Shown here in pieces: positions 43,206-54,270 of a stretch of 64,000 nt of DNA; positions within the stretch are counted from its first letter, which is position 1, and each line of letters begins with the position of its first letter. This stretch comes from Ovis canadensis (lineage: Eukaryota > Chordata > Mammalia > Artiodactyla > Bovidae), in the NCBI RefSeq assembly GCF_042477335.2, contig NC_091255.1, positions 30,172,501 through 30,236,500 on the forward strand. Direction: 5' to 3'. The notes beneath the pieces are model-generated. The model was given only the letters and a program-made list of their open reading frames with translations, searched no databases and had not been told where the DNA came from. Position numbers and translations under genes: made by a program.

Positions 43206-44199
43206 GCCTCCCTGATATTAAAATATTTGCAAAACTCTGGAAATTTCACAGTGGTCTGATCAAACAAGCTCTGTATTCAAATCCAGTGAACATTTATGTT
43301 CATGTACCAAATACCAGGCCCAGTGCTATAGATTGCCACATGTGTTGACAGCCACGAACATGTGCATTAAATATATAGAAGCTCTGTGTTAAAATAGAGG
43401 GACGTAATCCTTGCAGCCAAAAAGAAATGCCTAGGAATCCTCCACCGACCTCAGGGAAATTTGGAAGTTATCAAAGCTGTGTTCTCAAATGTGGCTGTAA
43501 TGGCAGCAACAGTCTAACTTCTGGGATCTCACCCCACATCTACTGAATACAAAATTCTGTGTTAAAAGCAAAATGGTTCAAATGCTCAGAAATATATATA
43601 TGCGTATTCACTCTTTCAGAATCTGATCCAGTGGTTATTCAATTTTACCTTGCTTAAGGAGAACTGACTTCAGGATTGTATACATAATACCTTATTTAAG
43701 GTTAAGTCTTTTTCAGAGATAATTTTTTGACTACACACAATTTGCTTCTTGTACGTTAGCCTTAGAACATCCCCACCCATACTTTGGATGGAGGGGAAAA
43801 AAAAAAACAACCAAACACCACCTCATGGCAATAGACTGCTGGGCGGCTTAAACATAACAAAACAGTCATAGAAAATCAGCAAGGGAAAAAATGAGATGAA
43901 ACTACAAATTTCTCTGCCGGCCCCCTACCATGAATCCTCAAATCCATAGGAAAGGGAGTTAAGGAAAACAAAGAAAATGTCCCAAGGGCCCAAGATGTCT
44001 GATGCTGGGAGCGGGGCTGCCCTTGCACCCCTTCGCTAAAACAGTTCTGGCTTCTTCCTGAGTGTCCTCCTTCTCCAGGCCGGGTCCCCACTCCCGACCC
44101 TTTCCCTGCACACTCTGGGCTCCAAATGAGTAATTCTGAGGTCACACTCTCCGGACAAATGGCCGGGGCTCGCCAAAGAGAAGCGCCCCCACCCAACTC
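43206..44199. other. Intergenic DNA, mostly unique
   Basis: Weak L2-like words near 43280-43330. No gene recognised. Confidence 0.4.
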
Positions 44200-44720
44200 G
44201 GCCGCCTTCCCCTGAATACCGGGAATCCGAGTGGACTCAGCGTGACGATCTCCGGCAGGGACCCCCGGGGCGTGCAGCTTGCAGCGGGGCTCGAGCCGGG
44301 CGGGGGGCGGGCCGACTTCAAAGGCGGGCGGCGGGCAGGCATTTCCGCGGCACCTGCAGCGGCGGCCGGTCCTCCTTCCGCGCGCCCGGGATCCGCCCCC
44401 GCCAGGAGCGCCGCTTCTCCCCGCCCCGCCGCCGGGAGGCGGGGCCGCGGCCGTGATTTAGGGCCGGGCGATTCCGCTGGCGGCCGCCAAGGTGCCAATT
44501 ACTGCTCGGCCGGGCCTGGATTTCAGAAATTCCTGCTCTTCCCCTGGAAGTTCCGGCGTCGCTCCCCTGAGGGAAGACACAACTCCCACCTTGGAGAGAA
44601 AACCGGAATCCTGGGACGGGCTGTGCGGAGAAACCGAGCCCAGGGGGGTCCCGGGAGCCCCGTCATCCCCGGGGAGCTGGGCTCTAGAAAGGCCGGCAGC
44701 CTCCCTTCTCTCCCTGGCCG
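44200..44720. promoter_or_regulatory. Unassigned CpG island 5 kb upstream of BHLHA9
   Basis: About 500 bp with dense CG words, GC boxes ('ggaggcggggccgcgg' near 44435, 'ccccgccccgcc' near 44420) and a CCAAT box at 44495-44499. ORFs of 198 (plus, 44242-44838) and 118 codons (minus, 44142-44498) overlap it, neither recognisable. It looks like a promoter, but no exon with a good splice donor is evident. It could serve a non-coding transcript, a distal promoter of an upstream gene, or an enhancer. Confidence 0.6.
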
Positions 44721-44955
44721 GGTCCCTCAGCGGTTCAACTTAGAGATGAACTTAGCTTGGGGGGAATTTGGAATCCGGCGGATTTGGGCTCAGTTTCAGG
44801 CTCTACCCCTTCATTCAACAACAAGAAAAATGTGTTGATATCTTCCTAGTCTAGACAACCGGTGTAGCATAGTGAATGAAACAGAAAACACCTCCTTTGA
44901 ACAGCGTAGAACAGGGATCTAACGCAGACTCCATTTAAGAGAATACTTAACTGTA

Positions 44956-45095
44956 GGGACTTCCTGGTGGTCCAGTGGTTAAGACTCCGCTCTTCCAATG
45001 CAGGGGACCCAGGTTCAATCACTGATCAAGGAACTAGGTTCTGCGTGCCACAACTAAGACCTGGAGCCGTCAAATTTAAAAAAAAAAAAAAAGTG
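44956..45095 (+). repeat. CHR-type SINE
   Basis: Head 'gggacttcctggtggtccag', B-box 'ggttcaatcactgatcaagg' and a 14-base A tail. Confidence 0.92.
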
Positions 45096-45499
45096 GTATC
45101 TCATAGTTACTGGGGGGTAAAAAATGAGGCTGCTATAAGGATCCAGAGGAGAGAGGAAGGGCCTGAGCTATGCAGGTGGTTGTGAGAGAGGCGGGTTGGT
45201 ATCCACACTTGTTTAGAAAATAGAATTGGCACATGGGGGTGGCCAGCTGGATGTTAAAGGTGATGAAAGGAAAGTGTTACCATCTCCATAATCCTTCAAG
45301 AATCTGAGGCCTGAGATTTTTGAGCAGCCCCTAGTGATGGGTTCTCTGAAGTGTAAGATCCAACTTGGATGTGAGGAAGGACAGAGAGCTGATGACGTTC
45401 TGATCAGTTCTTGGCTGGGAGACCTGGGGCACCTGGGACTTGGGGTGAATATTGTTGTTACCATGGTTTGCGCTGCAGCATTGGTTTTTGTTGTTGTTT
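45096..45499. other. Intergenic unique DNA
   Basis: No gene or repeat recognised. Confidence 0.45.
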
Positions 45500-45682
45500 G
45501 TTAATTAAAAAAAAAAAAACCTTTATTTATTTTGTCTGTGCCAGGTCTTAGCTGTGGAATGCGGTATCTTTGATCTTCGTTGTGGCATGTGAGATCTAGT
45601 TCCCTGACCAGGGATGGAACCTGGGCCCCCTGCCTTGGGAACAGGGAGTCTTAACCACTGGATCAGCAGGGAAATCCCTGAA
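45500..45682 (-). repeat. CHR-type SINE
   Basis: A/T tail, 'cgttgtggcatgtgagatct', and inverted head 'gatcagcagggaaatccct'. Confidence 0.9.
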
Positions 45683-46089
45683 GCATTTGAATAGTCTCTA
45701 GAGGAAGGGACACCTTCTTGAGGGGAGAGCTTGCCTGGGAAAGACTCGTGGCAGCTAGAACAGGCAGGAGTCCAGGTTCTTGACACCTTGACTTGAATGT
45801 GGAGCAGGGGCCCCAAAGAAACAGGCTCCTGGGGAGAAACTGCCTGTACTGAGCCAGTCACCTCCAGTGTCCTGTGGGGGCATCCCCAGGAGGTTACTAG
45901 CTAGGCTGTGGATCCAGCCACCCAGTTTCCTGTAATTCTGATGAGTTTCCCAAACTTAATCCCATTAAACTTTCCACTGATCCTGTGCGCTATCTCAGAG
46001 CTGCCCAATAACTTCCTTTTCCGCTTAAGTGAACCAAGTTGAGTTGTTTACAGCCAAAATCCTGACAGCCTAGAGCAGAGAGTAAGTAA

Positions 46090-46505
46090 CTGCTCTGTTG
46101 CTTCTCTTACTCCTAAATCAGTCTCTGAACCTGCCTTGAGACCTGCAGTAGGTAACTTAACCTCTCTGAGCCTCAGTTTCCTCAGCCATAAAGTGACTGG
46201 TAGTGTTTTGTTCGTCACTCAGTGGGTGTCTGACTCTTTGTGACCCCCTGGACTGTAGCAGCCCACCAGGCTCCTCTGTCCATGGGATTCTCCAGGCAAG
46301 AATACTGGAGTGGGTTGCTATTCCTTTCTTCAGGGGATCTTCCCAACCCGGGGATTGAACCTAGGTCTCCCACATCGTGGACAGATTGTTTACCATCTGA
46401 ACCACAGGGAAGCGAATGAATTGGTAACTGCCTCATAACTGGAAGGCCCTCAGTGCAATGTCTGGCATATAGTTGGAACTTCATAATATTTAGTTATTAT
46501 TTTTA
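46090..46505 (+). repeat. MIR SINE split by a Bov-tA
   Basis: Left: 'ggtaacttaacctctctgag' and 'cagtttcctcagccataaag'. Right: 'gtgcaatgtctggcatatag' to 'ttagttatta'. Confidence 0.85.
46203..46413 (-). repeat. Bov-tA SINE nested in MIR
   Basis: Inverted element 'gtctgactctttgtgacccc' to 'ctgaaccacagggaagcg'. Confidence 0.93.
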
Positions 46506-46719
46506 TTATTATCCTTTTTCTGGCAGACTTAGCCCCCCCAAGGGTTCTTTCTTCCAAGTTTATGCAGTGATATTGCCCTCTTCCTTGCCCCTACTCCCAG
46601 CCCACAGAGTAACATCCCCCAATCAACCACCTCCCAACAGCATGTTCCTACTTGGTCTAAAGGTGGAATATTTCTTTGCCCTTCACCTACCCTCACTTCT
46701 GCTGTGCCTCTAACAATGA

Positions 46720-47165
46720 ACAGCAGAATGGATGTTTGGGCTCTGGAATAAGACCATCACTTAATAACTGTTGGGTAAGTTACTTCATTTGGAGAAGGCA
46801 GTGGCACCCCACACCAGTACTCTTGCCTGGAAAATCCCATGGACGGAGGAGCCTGGTAGGCTGCAGTCCATGGGGTCGCTCAGTGGTATCCAACTTTTCA
46901 CTTTGACTTTTCATTGCCTGCATTGGAGAAGGAAATGGCAACCCACTCCAGTATTATTGCCTAGAGAATCCCAGGGACAGGGGAGCCTGGTGGGCTGCCG
47001 TCTATGGGGTCGCACAGAGTCGGACACGACTGAAGCGACTTAGCAACAAGATACTTCATTAACCCTTCTGAGCCTCAATTTTCTTATCTGTAAAATGGGG
47101 ATATAGAGTAATACTGCTTCATCTTATTTGTTGTGAGGATTAAATAAAACAGTATGTTAGACTCT
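46720..47165 (+). repeat. MIR SINE split by a Bov-A2
   Basis: Left: 'ctgttgggtaagttacttca'. Right: 'cttctgagcctcaattttct' and 'tgtgaggattaaataaaaca'. Confidence 0.87.
46781..47060 (+). repeat. Bov-A2 dimer SINE nested in MIR, 9-bp target-site duplication
   Basis: Dimer at 46790-47051 with 'tacttcatt' at 46781-46789 and 47052-47060. Confidence 0.95.
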
Positions 47166-47501
47166 TCTAACAGGTCTCAGCTCCTCTAAGGTGCTCTAGG
47201 AACAGTAACTTTCTCCTGCTGCTGCAACTCTGCTCCTTCCCTCCAGGCAGTCTGGCACTGCAGCTGTAAATCATCCAGAAACCAACAGCATCCTCCTCCC
47301 TCCCACCCCAGTACCAAGCTCCTCCTCACCTCCACCCACTAATGACTTGGTGATTGGCTTCTCATTAAAGCAATGACAAAGAGGCCTCTGTGCTTTTAGC
47401 TGGGTTCTAATCGTAGATCGGCCCCAGGGTCAGTCGAGGGTAAAATAGAAATTTTGGGCTCAGCTCATGGAGAGCTCTGTCTTCCTGTGACGCCCGCGCT
47501 G

Positions 47502-47531
47502 CCCCCCCTCCCCCAACCCCCCCTCCCCCAA
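47502..47531. repeat. Tandem 15-bp C-rich repeat (G-quadruplex-prone on minus strand)
   Basis: Two perfect copies of C7-T-C5-AA followed by further C-runs to about 47550. Confidence 0.9.
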
Positions 47532-47669
47532 CCCCACCCCCTCAAACCCCGCCCGGGCCAGCGGGCCAGCAGACGAGGCAGTCACTGCCCTGGCCTGGAA
47601 TTCTCAGGACAGGGCACCACTATTGTGGGGAGGAAACAGGGCTCCTGCCCAGGGTCTGGAAGCTGACAG

Positions 47670-47835
47670 CCGTGTGTGGTCTGCCTTCCTGAGATTCAGT
47701 TTTCTCATTTGTCAAGTGGGAATAAATGATAATACCTGCCTGGTAGGGTAGGTGTGAAGATAGAAATAAATAAAATGTAAATTTCTGAAACTGTGTAGGT
47801 GTGCATAAATGGCAGCCATTGTTGTTGCGATTGCT
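47670..47835 (+). repeat. MIR SINE
   Basis: 'gattcagttttctcatttgt', 'gataatacctgcctggtagg', and the roughly 3' end 'gtgcataaatggc'. Confidence 0.8.
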
Positions 47836-48129
47836 TTATTATTGAATGTTTAAAAGTTGGAACCTAAGTGCCTGTTTTTCCAACTCCATTTGGTAAATAG
47901 TTTATTCTGTCTCCAGTGGTTTGTCATGCCACGTCTCTGTAATGCCAGCTCCAGCCAGCTTTGTTTAATGCCTGTCTGATCTGGCAATTGCTTGGCCTCA
48001 GAGTCATCTTGATGTTCTTGGCTCATTATACTTTCAAGGGAATTTCAGAATCCCTTTGTTTACTGTAATCATTCATGTTTTTACTCTTCTGTGACTCTTT
48101 TATATCTCTTCTGTGTATATTTCTTTCTA
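47836..48129. other. Intergenic DNA, unassigned
   Basis: T-rich text without a repeat I can name. Confidence 0.4.
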
Positions 48130-48880
48130 AAGGTGGCTTCCCTCGTGGTGGCACAATGACTGCAAGAGTTCTAGGAATCACACACATACTCCATCGTGAA
48201 CAAAAGGGGCAGAGGTTTATCCCCCAAATCCTGACCCATTAGAAGCTGTGAAATAACAAATGCTCATTGTTATTTTAAGCCCATATGTGGTGTCTCTTAA
48301 AGCACATTTCTTCTTTTATTTTTGTTTTATTTATTTGGCTGCACTAGGTCTTGGTTTTGGCACTCGGGATCTTTGATCTTTGATGCAGCACATGGGATCT
48401 TTAGTTGCAGCGCGAGGATCTAGTTCCCCTGATCAGGGTCCCAGGCATTGAGTGAGAACTGCAAGTCTTAGCCACTGGACCATCAGGGAAGTCCCTAAGC
48501 CAGTGCGTTTTGAGGTAGTTTGTCACACAGCTATAGATAGTGAATACAGCAGTGAACATTTCCCAGCCGTTCCTGCAGTTGGCTGAATTCTGTTGGTATG
48601 AACAGAAGTGGTGTGTATCACTCCCAGCATGTCCATAGTAACTTCCCATGTGCAGCCCCCACACTCCTTCCCTTTTCTCCTGGCTCAAAGACCTAAGGGC
48701 AGCCGTGGGAGCCACAAGCTAAAGACTGCAGAGTTGAAGAGGAGAAGGAGCCAGGTCCTTCATTCTGCCTGGAGGAAAACTTCCCCGAAAAACTGCCTGA
48801 CCAGGAACACTCACCTGAATGACTACACGAGTGAGAAACTTTCATGTTTAAGCCTTTGAGTTAGGGGATTTATCGCCCTC
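48130..48880 (+). repeat. Possible old LTR (MaLR/MLT1-like), interrupted by a CHR SINE
   Basis: 'tgttattttaagcccatatg' and, past the SINE, 'gtagtttgtcacacagctat' and 'agatagtgaatacagc' resemble MLT1-type LTR ends. Assignment is tentative and boundaries vague. Confidence 0.35.
48318..48496 (-). repeat. CHR-type SINE
   Basis: 'tttggctgcactaggtcttg', 'agttgcagcgcgaggatcta' and inverted head 'ggaccatcagggaagtccct'. Confidence 0.9.
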
Positions 48881-49132
48881 AGCATCTAATATCATCTTCA
48901 CTAGTACACTTTTCATATAGCATTTTACAGATCTTTTAAAAATACAATCAATGTTCATTTAAATGTGCTCATATATTTGCTCATTTCTTTGCTCTGCATC
49001 TCAGACATTCCATGTGGAATCTTTTTTTTTTTCCTGCCTGAGTTATATCTTGTAGAATTTCCTCCAGTGAAAGCCCACTAGTAATGACTTTCTCACCTTT
49101 ATTTCTCCTATATAAGTCTGGTCAGTTCTACT

Positions 49133-49352
49133 TTTTTATTATTATTATTTAAAATATTTACTTATTTAGCTGTACCAGGTCTTAGTTGGGGCACTTGGGT
49201 TCTTTGATTTTTGGTGCAAGATCTTTAGCTGCAGCATGCAAACTCTTAGTTGAGACACGTGGGATCTAGTTCCCAGACCAGGGATTGAACCTGTGCTCCC
49301 TGCATTGGGAGCATGGAGTCTTAGCCACTGGACCACCATGGGGGTCCCTGTT
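49133..49352 (-). repeat. CHR-type SINE, long form
   Basis: 'agctgtaccaggtcttagtt', 'gagacacgtgggatctagtt', B-box 'ccagggattgaacctgtgct'. Confidence 0.9.
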
Positions 49353-49539
49353 CTTTCTGAATCACTTTGAAAATATGATGTTGTCTTCCTACTTCCATTG
49401 CTGTGGATCAGATGTCAGCTTCAGAATAACAGTTGTTCCTTTGAAGGTATTTTTTTTCCCAGATTGGTTTTGAAATCTTTTCACTGTTTTTAGTTTCTAT
49501 ATATCACTATGACACATTGAAGTGTGTGGGTTTAAAATA

Positions 49540-49810
49540 TATATATGTATATCAATATTCTAGGATTTGTTGGGCTTCTCAGATTTGTGGTTTGTTACTT
49601 CTCAGATTGGCAAATTTCTTCACTTTTGTCTTTTCAGATATTGCTTCTGTTGCACTTCCTTTTTTCTCTTCTTGTGGTTCTTTAATCACACATAGGACAT
49701 TCTTTCTCCTTCACATCTATTCTTCTCACTTTTGCTTTACAGATAATTTTGTTGCATGTATAAAAACAATTCTGAGTACAAATGTTTACTCACAGTTTTT
49801 TTTTAAAGTA
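49540..49810 (-). mobile_element. Old L1 fragment
   Basis: 'gtggtttgttacttctcaga' and 'cagatattgcttctgttgc' match a segment of old L1 elements. Highly diverged; orientation likely minus. Confidence 0.5.
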
Positions 49811-49860
49811 ATTCCTAGAATTCTAAAGGGATTTATATATGTAAATTAGTTCAATGCCCA

Positions 49861-49984
49861 GTTGTTGTTTAGTCAGTCATATCCGACTCTTCGGCAACCC
49901 CGTGGACTATAGCCCACCAGGCTCCTCTGTCCATGGCATTTCCCAGGCAAGAATACTGCAGTATGTTGCCATTTCCTTCTCCAT
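49861..49984 (-). repeat. Bov-A/Bov-tA SINE fragment
   Basis: 'agtcagtcatatccgactct' to 'tgttgccatttccttctcca'. Confidence 0.9.
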
Positions 49985-50099
49985 ATTCTACAGATCATTT
50001 TAAAAAAGCATCTCCATATGCTTCAGTTTAATTTGAGCCTCCTAATTTCTGCTGTGGGCAGGACAAGATGCCTCTTTTGCCAATAAGAACTCTTTTGTC

Positions 50100-50170
50100 A
50101 GCCAGTCAAAGGCATTTGCCCAAGGTCACACAGGAAGACAGTGAATCAAGTGGTAGCAAAGAGGCAGGAT
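50100..50170 (-). repeat. MIR fragment
   Basis: 'gcatttgcccaaggtcacac' is the inverted MIR core; a short piece only. Confidence 0.6.
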
Positions 50171-50204
50171 AACCTACTCCTAAAAGTTTAAGCTCGGGGG
50201 ACAG

Positions 50205-50415
50205 ATAGCCAGGGGTATGAGTCCTGGATCTGCTACTCAATCGCCTACTAACCCTGGACCAGTCACTTAATCGCTTCTTGCTTGGATTTCAACGTCTGCA
50301 AAATGGGAACCAGGGTGACTAACTGGCAGGGCTGTTTGGGGAAGTTCATTAGATAATATATGCCAGATTCCTGGCACCGAATAGGTGCTCAATAAATATT
50401 TGATGAATGAATTAA
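50205..50415 (+). repeat. MIR SINE, nearly complete
   Basis: 'gagtcctggatctgctactc', 'gtctgcaaaatgggaaccag', 'caccgaataggtgctcaata'. Confidence 0.88.
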
Positions 50416-51471
50416 TAAAGTGTTTAGCCAGCTTGGCGCACAGTCTCTCAATCAATGTTAGCTATTGCTATTATGCTTATATTTTATTTATTTGTAAATG
50501 TATTCATTTAGTACTATTAATTTAGTCATTTCAACAAGGCCCTCTGAATTTGGGATCCTCTCTGGTCTCCGGTGCTACCCCACACACACCACCCCCCCAG
50601 CCAACCCCATCACCTCTGCCCCTCCAGGCTCTTCTAGACTTTCCCAGCCCCAACTATAAATCAGGCTCTGCAGACCCAGGGTCTGTAATTAACAAGCCAA
50701 GGTGGGCGGGTCTGGGGTAGTCACACCCCACCCCTTCCTAGGGGCTTCCTGCTCTATTCTCTCCAAAAGCAGGAGGGAGAGTGCAGGCAGCTGGGGGGTC
50801 TCCTACACATCCCTGATTTACCGAGCTCTGTGTGAAGGAGATTTATGGGCTATGACCCGGAGCTGGGACTGTGAGGAGGGCGGGACGCAGAGAGAGGGGA
50901 CCCAGTGGTCACCTGCCTACATTCGGCAGGGTGGCCACACGTGTCCTGCCACGACTCCAGCTCAGGGGCCCCGGGTCCTGGCTCCTCCTTCGCCCATTCT
51001 CCCCGGGCCAGATCTGTCTGGTCTCTCTGAACTGGGTGATCCACGGGCCCACCGACTCTTGACATCCTGCAGCTTGTGGTATCTGTCACCGTTTTTCAGA
51101 TGAGAAGACGAAATCTCAGACTTCATTTGCCCTGACTACAAAGCTTCAGGGTTTTTTTTTTAATTCCATCTCCATTACTTCTTGTGGGTCGATATAAAAA
51201 TTTTCCTCCAATTCAACTCTGTCCCTCCCCTATAAAGGAAAGAGCCACCTGCTTGGGTTGGGTCAGGGAAGTGGGGAGAGGGGGCAGACATTCTCTGGGC
51301 ACTGCAGAAGCCTCCCTTAGCTTCAGGACAGCCTTTTGCCTGACTGGTTTCATGCCCAGTTCATAGATGTGGAAACAGAGCCTCCCAGAGGTTTAGCGAC
51401 TCCTAGGAGGTCAGGTCAAAACTCCTCTCTGGCTCCCCACCTTGGTGGATTGAACAAAACCATCATTCACC
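50416..51471. other. Intergenic DNA, mostly unique
   Basis: Small MIR-like scraps near 51090-51125 and 51345-51415. The ORF 50702-51103 is unrecognised and overlaps minus-strand ORFs. Confidence 0.4.
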
Positions 51472-51656
51472 TGGGCTTCCCTGGTGGCTCAGACGGTAAA
51501 GAATCTGCCCACAGCATGGGAGAGAGATCCCCAAGAGAAGGGAATGGCTCCCCACTCCAATACTCTTGCCTGGAAAATCCCACGGACAGAGGAGCCTGGT
51601 GGGCTACAGTCCATGGGGTTTCAAAGAGTTGGACACGACTAAACAACTAACACACA
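51472..51656 (+). repeat. Bov-tA SINE
   Basis: Head 'gggcttccctggtggctcag' to 'gagttggacacgactaaaca', with a deletion in the B-box region. Confidence 0.93.
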
Positions 51657-52304
51657 AAAGACACACACAAATATCATTCTCCTAGTTGCTCCAGCTAAAC
51701 CTCCAGGGACTGTCCAACGCATCTCCCCCACTCGCTGTCCACCACACTCCCATATACTCACAATCCAGTGGTCCAGCTTGTCACCTTTGCATCCCAGGTC
51801 CCCGTCCAGTGTTTCCGCTCCTCTTCACCCTCACGGCCACTGCTCTGTCCAAGCCTCATGGTAGAAGAATCCCTGCACTGCTCTTACTGGCCTTCTTGCC
51901 TCAGTCTACCCACCTTTCATGCCTCCCTCCTCCACTCAGTACCCACTCCACTCAAGGTACCATTTCCAGGCAAATATGGTCACTTGGCTCCCGGCCATGA
52001 TGGCAGTGTCAACCCAAGCACTTCACAGAGTTCGTTCTGTGGGTGCAACAAACGTTCTCTGGATAAACACATTTGGAAAATGATGGATTTGGACAAAACC
52101 AGGCAGGTTTCTTTGCTGACTCCTGGGATTCTCCAGTGTGCTAATACAGAAATGGGAATAGTTTTCAGCTTTGCCAAATTTATTGACAGAAGATCCTCTC
52201 CTCACGTCTCCCAGGGCAAGCTTTCCAGCATACAGACCTGCTGAATAATTACTAACGGGTTGATTGTTAATTGAAACCAGGTGGGAATATGGCTTCAGCT
52301 CAGT
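51657..52304. other. Intergenic unique DNA
   Basis: The ORF 51768-52244 (158 codons) is not recognised. No splice context. Confidence 0.4.
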
Positions 52305-52445
52305 AGGAAGGAACTTCAGGTAACCTCCTTAACTTCTCTGAGACTCCATTTATTCCTCTGTAGATGGGATGATAATAACAGCTACCTCAGAGCTGATCTG
52401 TGCGTGAGACAGCACTTGAATCACCATTCATTGGACAGTAATGGC
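52305..52445 (+). repeat. MIR SINE
   Basis: 'cctccttaacttctctgaga' and 'gatgggatgataataacagc'. Confidence 0.8.
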
Positions 52446-52520
52446 GGCCGTGTACTCCGTCTTGCCAATGCTTCCTTGAGGGAGGAGGCAAATAAATTAG
52501 CTCTTAGCTGCAGAACTAAA

Positions 52521-52652
52521 TTATTTTACTTAGTTTATTATTAATTTTTTTAATGGCCCTGCCGCGAGGTGTGCAGGAGCTTAGTTCCCCAGTCAACGCT
52601 CCCTTCAGTAGAAGTGCGGAGTCTTAACCACTGGACCACCAGGGAAGTCCCT
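52521..52652 (-). repeat. CHR-type SINE
   Basis: 'agcttagttccccagtcaac' and inverted head 'ggaccaccagggaagtccct'; 'ctaaatt' at both ends may be the target duplication. Confidence 0.9.
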
Positions 52653-52811
52653 AAATTCTTTTTCTTCAAAGGTGTTCCTTTGGGCTATATCAAAGAGTTT
52701 ATTGTCCTTCAAATATGACTGACTCAAAAAAGAATGTTTTACTCCTGGAATCAAAGAAACTCTGAAGAGAGAAAACTGGGAGATGGGGGCGGGGGGACGT
52801 TGGTGGTGTTT

Positions 52812-52830
52812 GGGCGCCCTCTGCTGGTCA
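52812..52830 (-). promoter_or_regulatory. CTCF-like motif
   Basis: Minus strand reads TGACCAGCAGAGGGCGCCC, a strong match to the CTCF core. In unique DNA. Occupancy inferred. Confidence 0.6.
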
Positions 52831-53239
52831 CGTAGTGGAACTCCAAGGAGACGATCAAGCGAGGCCTCTAGGCCTGAGGCCCAAGGCTTTGCCTTTGGCT
52901 GCAACACAAATCTGGGAGGTAAGAAGAAACTGCTTTCTGTCCCTGGTCGGCTTCCTCCTGCACTCCTCTCAGGGCTTCGCCAAAGTTTCACCACTTGCTA
53001 CCTTTTTCCGTAGGCCCTCTCTCACCTGGTAATCCACCCTCACCTTGTGCGTCATAAAGGAAACATTGAGACCACTGGATGTGAACTCTCAACTTCCTGC
53101 CCACCGCCTGCAGAAGCATTGGTCTGTACCCGCGTGAGCCTCCTTCCTCCTGCTTTCTGAAGCTGGTTCCCCGCCAGGCGGGGAGCCCCTTCCCCTCCAG
53201 TCTCTTACAAAACCTAGACTTGGCTTCTCTCTTCAGTAT
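52831..53239. other. Intergenic unique DNA
   Basis: No gene or repeat recognised. Confidence 0.45.
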
Positions 53240-53420
53240 TTTTTTCTTTAAAAATGAGTTTAGATTTACAGAAAATTTCAGCCTAATACAGAGTTCTCAT
53301 ATGCTTTGCACTCAGTTTCCTTAATTATTAACCTCTTACATAGTACATTTGTTACAATTAATGAACCAATATCCATACGTTATTATTAACTCCATATTAT
53401 TAATAGCTCTGTATTAACTG
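53240..53420 (-). mobile_element. Old L1 fragment
   Basis: 'gtttagatttacagaaaatt' and 'aacctcttacatagtacatt' follow old L1 text in inverted orientation. Confidence 0.6.
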
Positions 53421-53424
53421 CATT

Positions 53425-53636
53425 GTGTGTGTCTGTGTGTCAGTTGCTCAGTGGTGTCCGACTCTTTGTGACCCATGGACGGTAGCCCTCCAGCCTCTTC
53501 TCTCTATGGAATTCTCTAGGCAAGAATACTGGAGTGGGTAGCCATCCCCTTCTCCAGAAATCTTCCCAACCCGGGGATCAAACCCAGGTCTCCTGCATTG
53601 CAGGCAGATTCTTTACCGTCTGAGCCACCAACTCAT
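53425..53636 (-). repeat. Bov-tA SINE
   Basis: 'agtggtgtccgactctttgt' to 'ctttaccgtctgagccacca', beside a short (tg)n. Confidence 0.93.
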
Positions 53637-53971
53637 CGAGTTGGACACCTTAAATATTTGCAATTTTTATTTAAAATATGTAAATAAAAGAAAAAATGCA
53701 TCACCATAAAAGAAAGTAAAATAAACAAAATGTTATCAAGATACCCTTTCTCTCACTTGAAGATACAATATAGTGAAAATAGTTGCTGGAATCCCCAAGC
53801 ATTACAAACTTTTGCTCTGGTTCCTGCTTCTGGTGAATTCATAGCTGTGAAAAATGGATAGTTTCCTGTTTTTTTTCTTTTTTCCTTTTCCTTCTTTCTT
53901 TAAGGGAATCTGTCACCTAGATCAAATAAGAACTTGATTAAGAAAGTAAGACCCAGGGAGATGCCTTCTAG
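53637..53971. other. Intergenic AT-rich DNA
   Basis: Nothing recognised. Confidence 0.4.
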
Positions 53972-54072
53972 TCGTTGCTGCTGCTGCTGCTGCTGCTACG
54001 TCACTTCAGTCATGTCCGACTCTGTGCCACCCCATAGACAGCAGCCCACCAGGCTCCCCCGTCAAGGGTCCC
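53972..54072 (-). repeat. Truncated Bov-A with (CTG)n tail
   Basis: Starts with seven CTG units (about 53976-53997), then 'cacttcagtcatgtccgact'; it breaks off after 'ccaggctcccccgtcaaggg'. Confidence 0.88.
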
Positions 54073-54102
54073 CCAACAAAACAGAACCAATACGAGTTTA
54101 TG

Positions 54103-54270
54103 ATATTTTGATTTTTTAAAAGAATTTTGTCGTAATATTACTTCTGTTTCATGTTTTGGTTTCTTGGCCCCCACGGCATGTGGGATCTTAGCTCTCTAAC
54201 CAGGGATCGAACCTGCACACCCTGCATTGGAAGGTGAAGTCTCAATTAATGGACCTCCTGGGAAGTCCCT
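54103..54270 (-). repeat. CHR-type SINE, long form
   Basis: 'acttctgtttcatgttttgg', B-box 'ccagggatcgaacctgcaca', inverted head 'ggacctcctgggaagtccct'. Confidence 0.9.

Noticed and set aside
44242-44838. 198-codon ORF in the CpG island
   Set aside because: Low-complexity Ala/Gly/Arg/Pro composition typical of translated CpG islands; not recognisable and no donor site that I can defend.
44956-45095. Possible gene start near the CpG island
   Set aside because: The sequence is a CHR SINE.
39863-47060. Apparent CRISPR-like or satellite arrays from repeated words
   Set aside because: The repeated words are dispersed SINE copies in both orientations, with no regular spacing.
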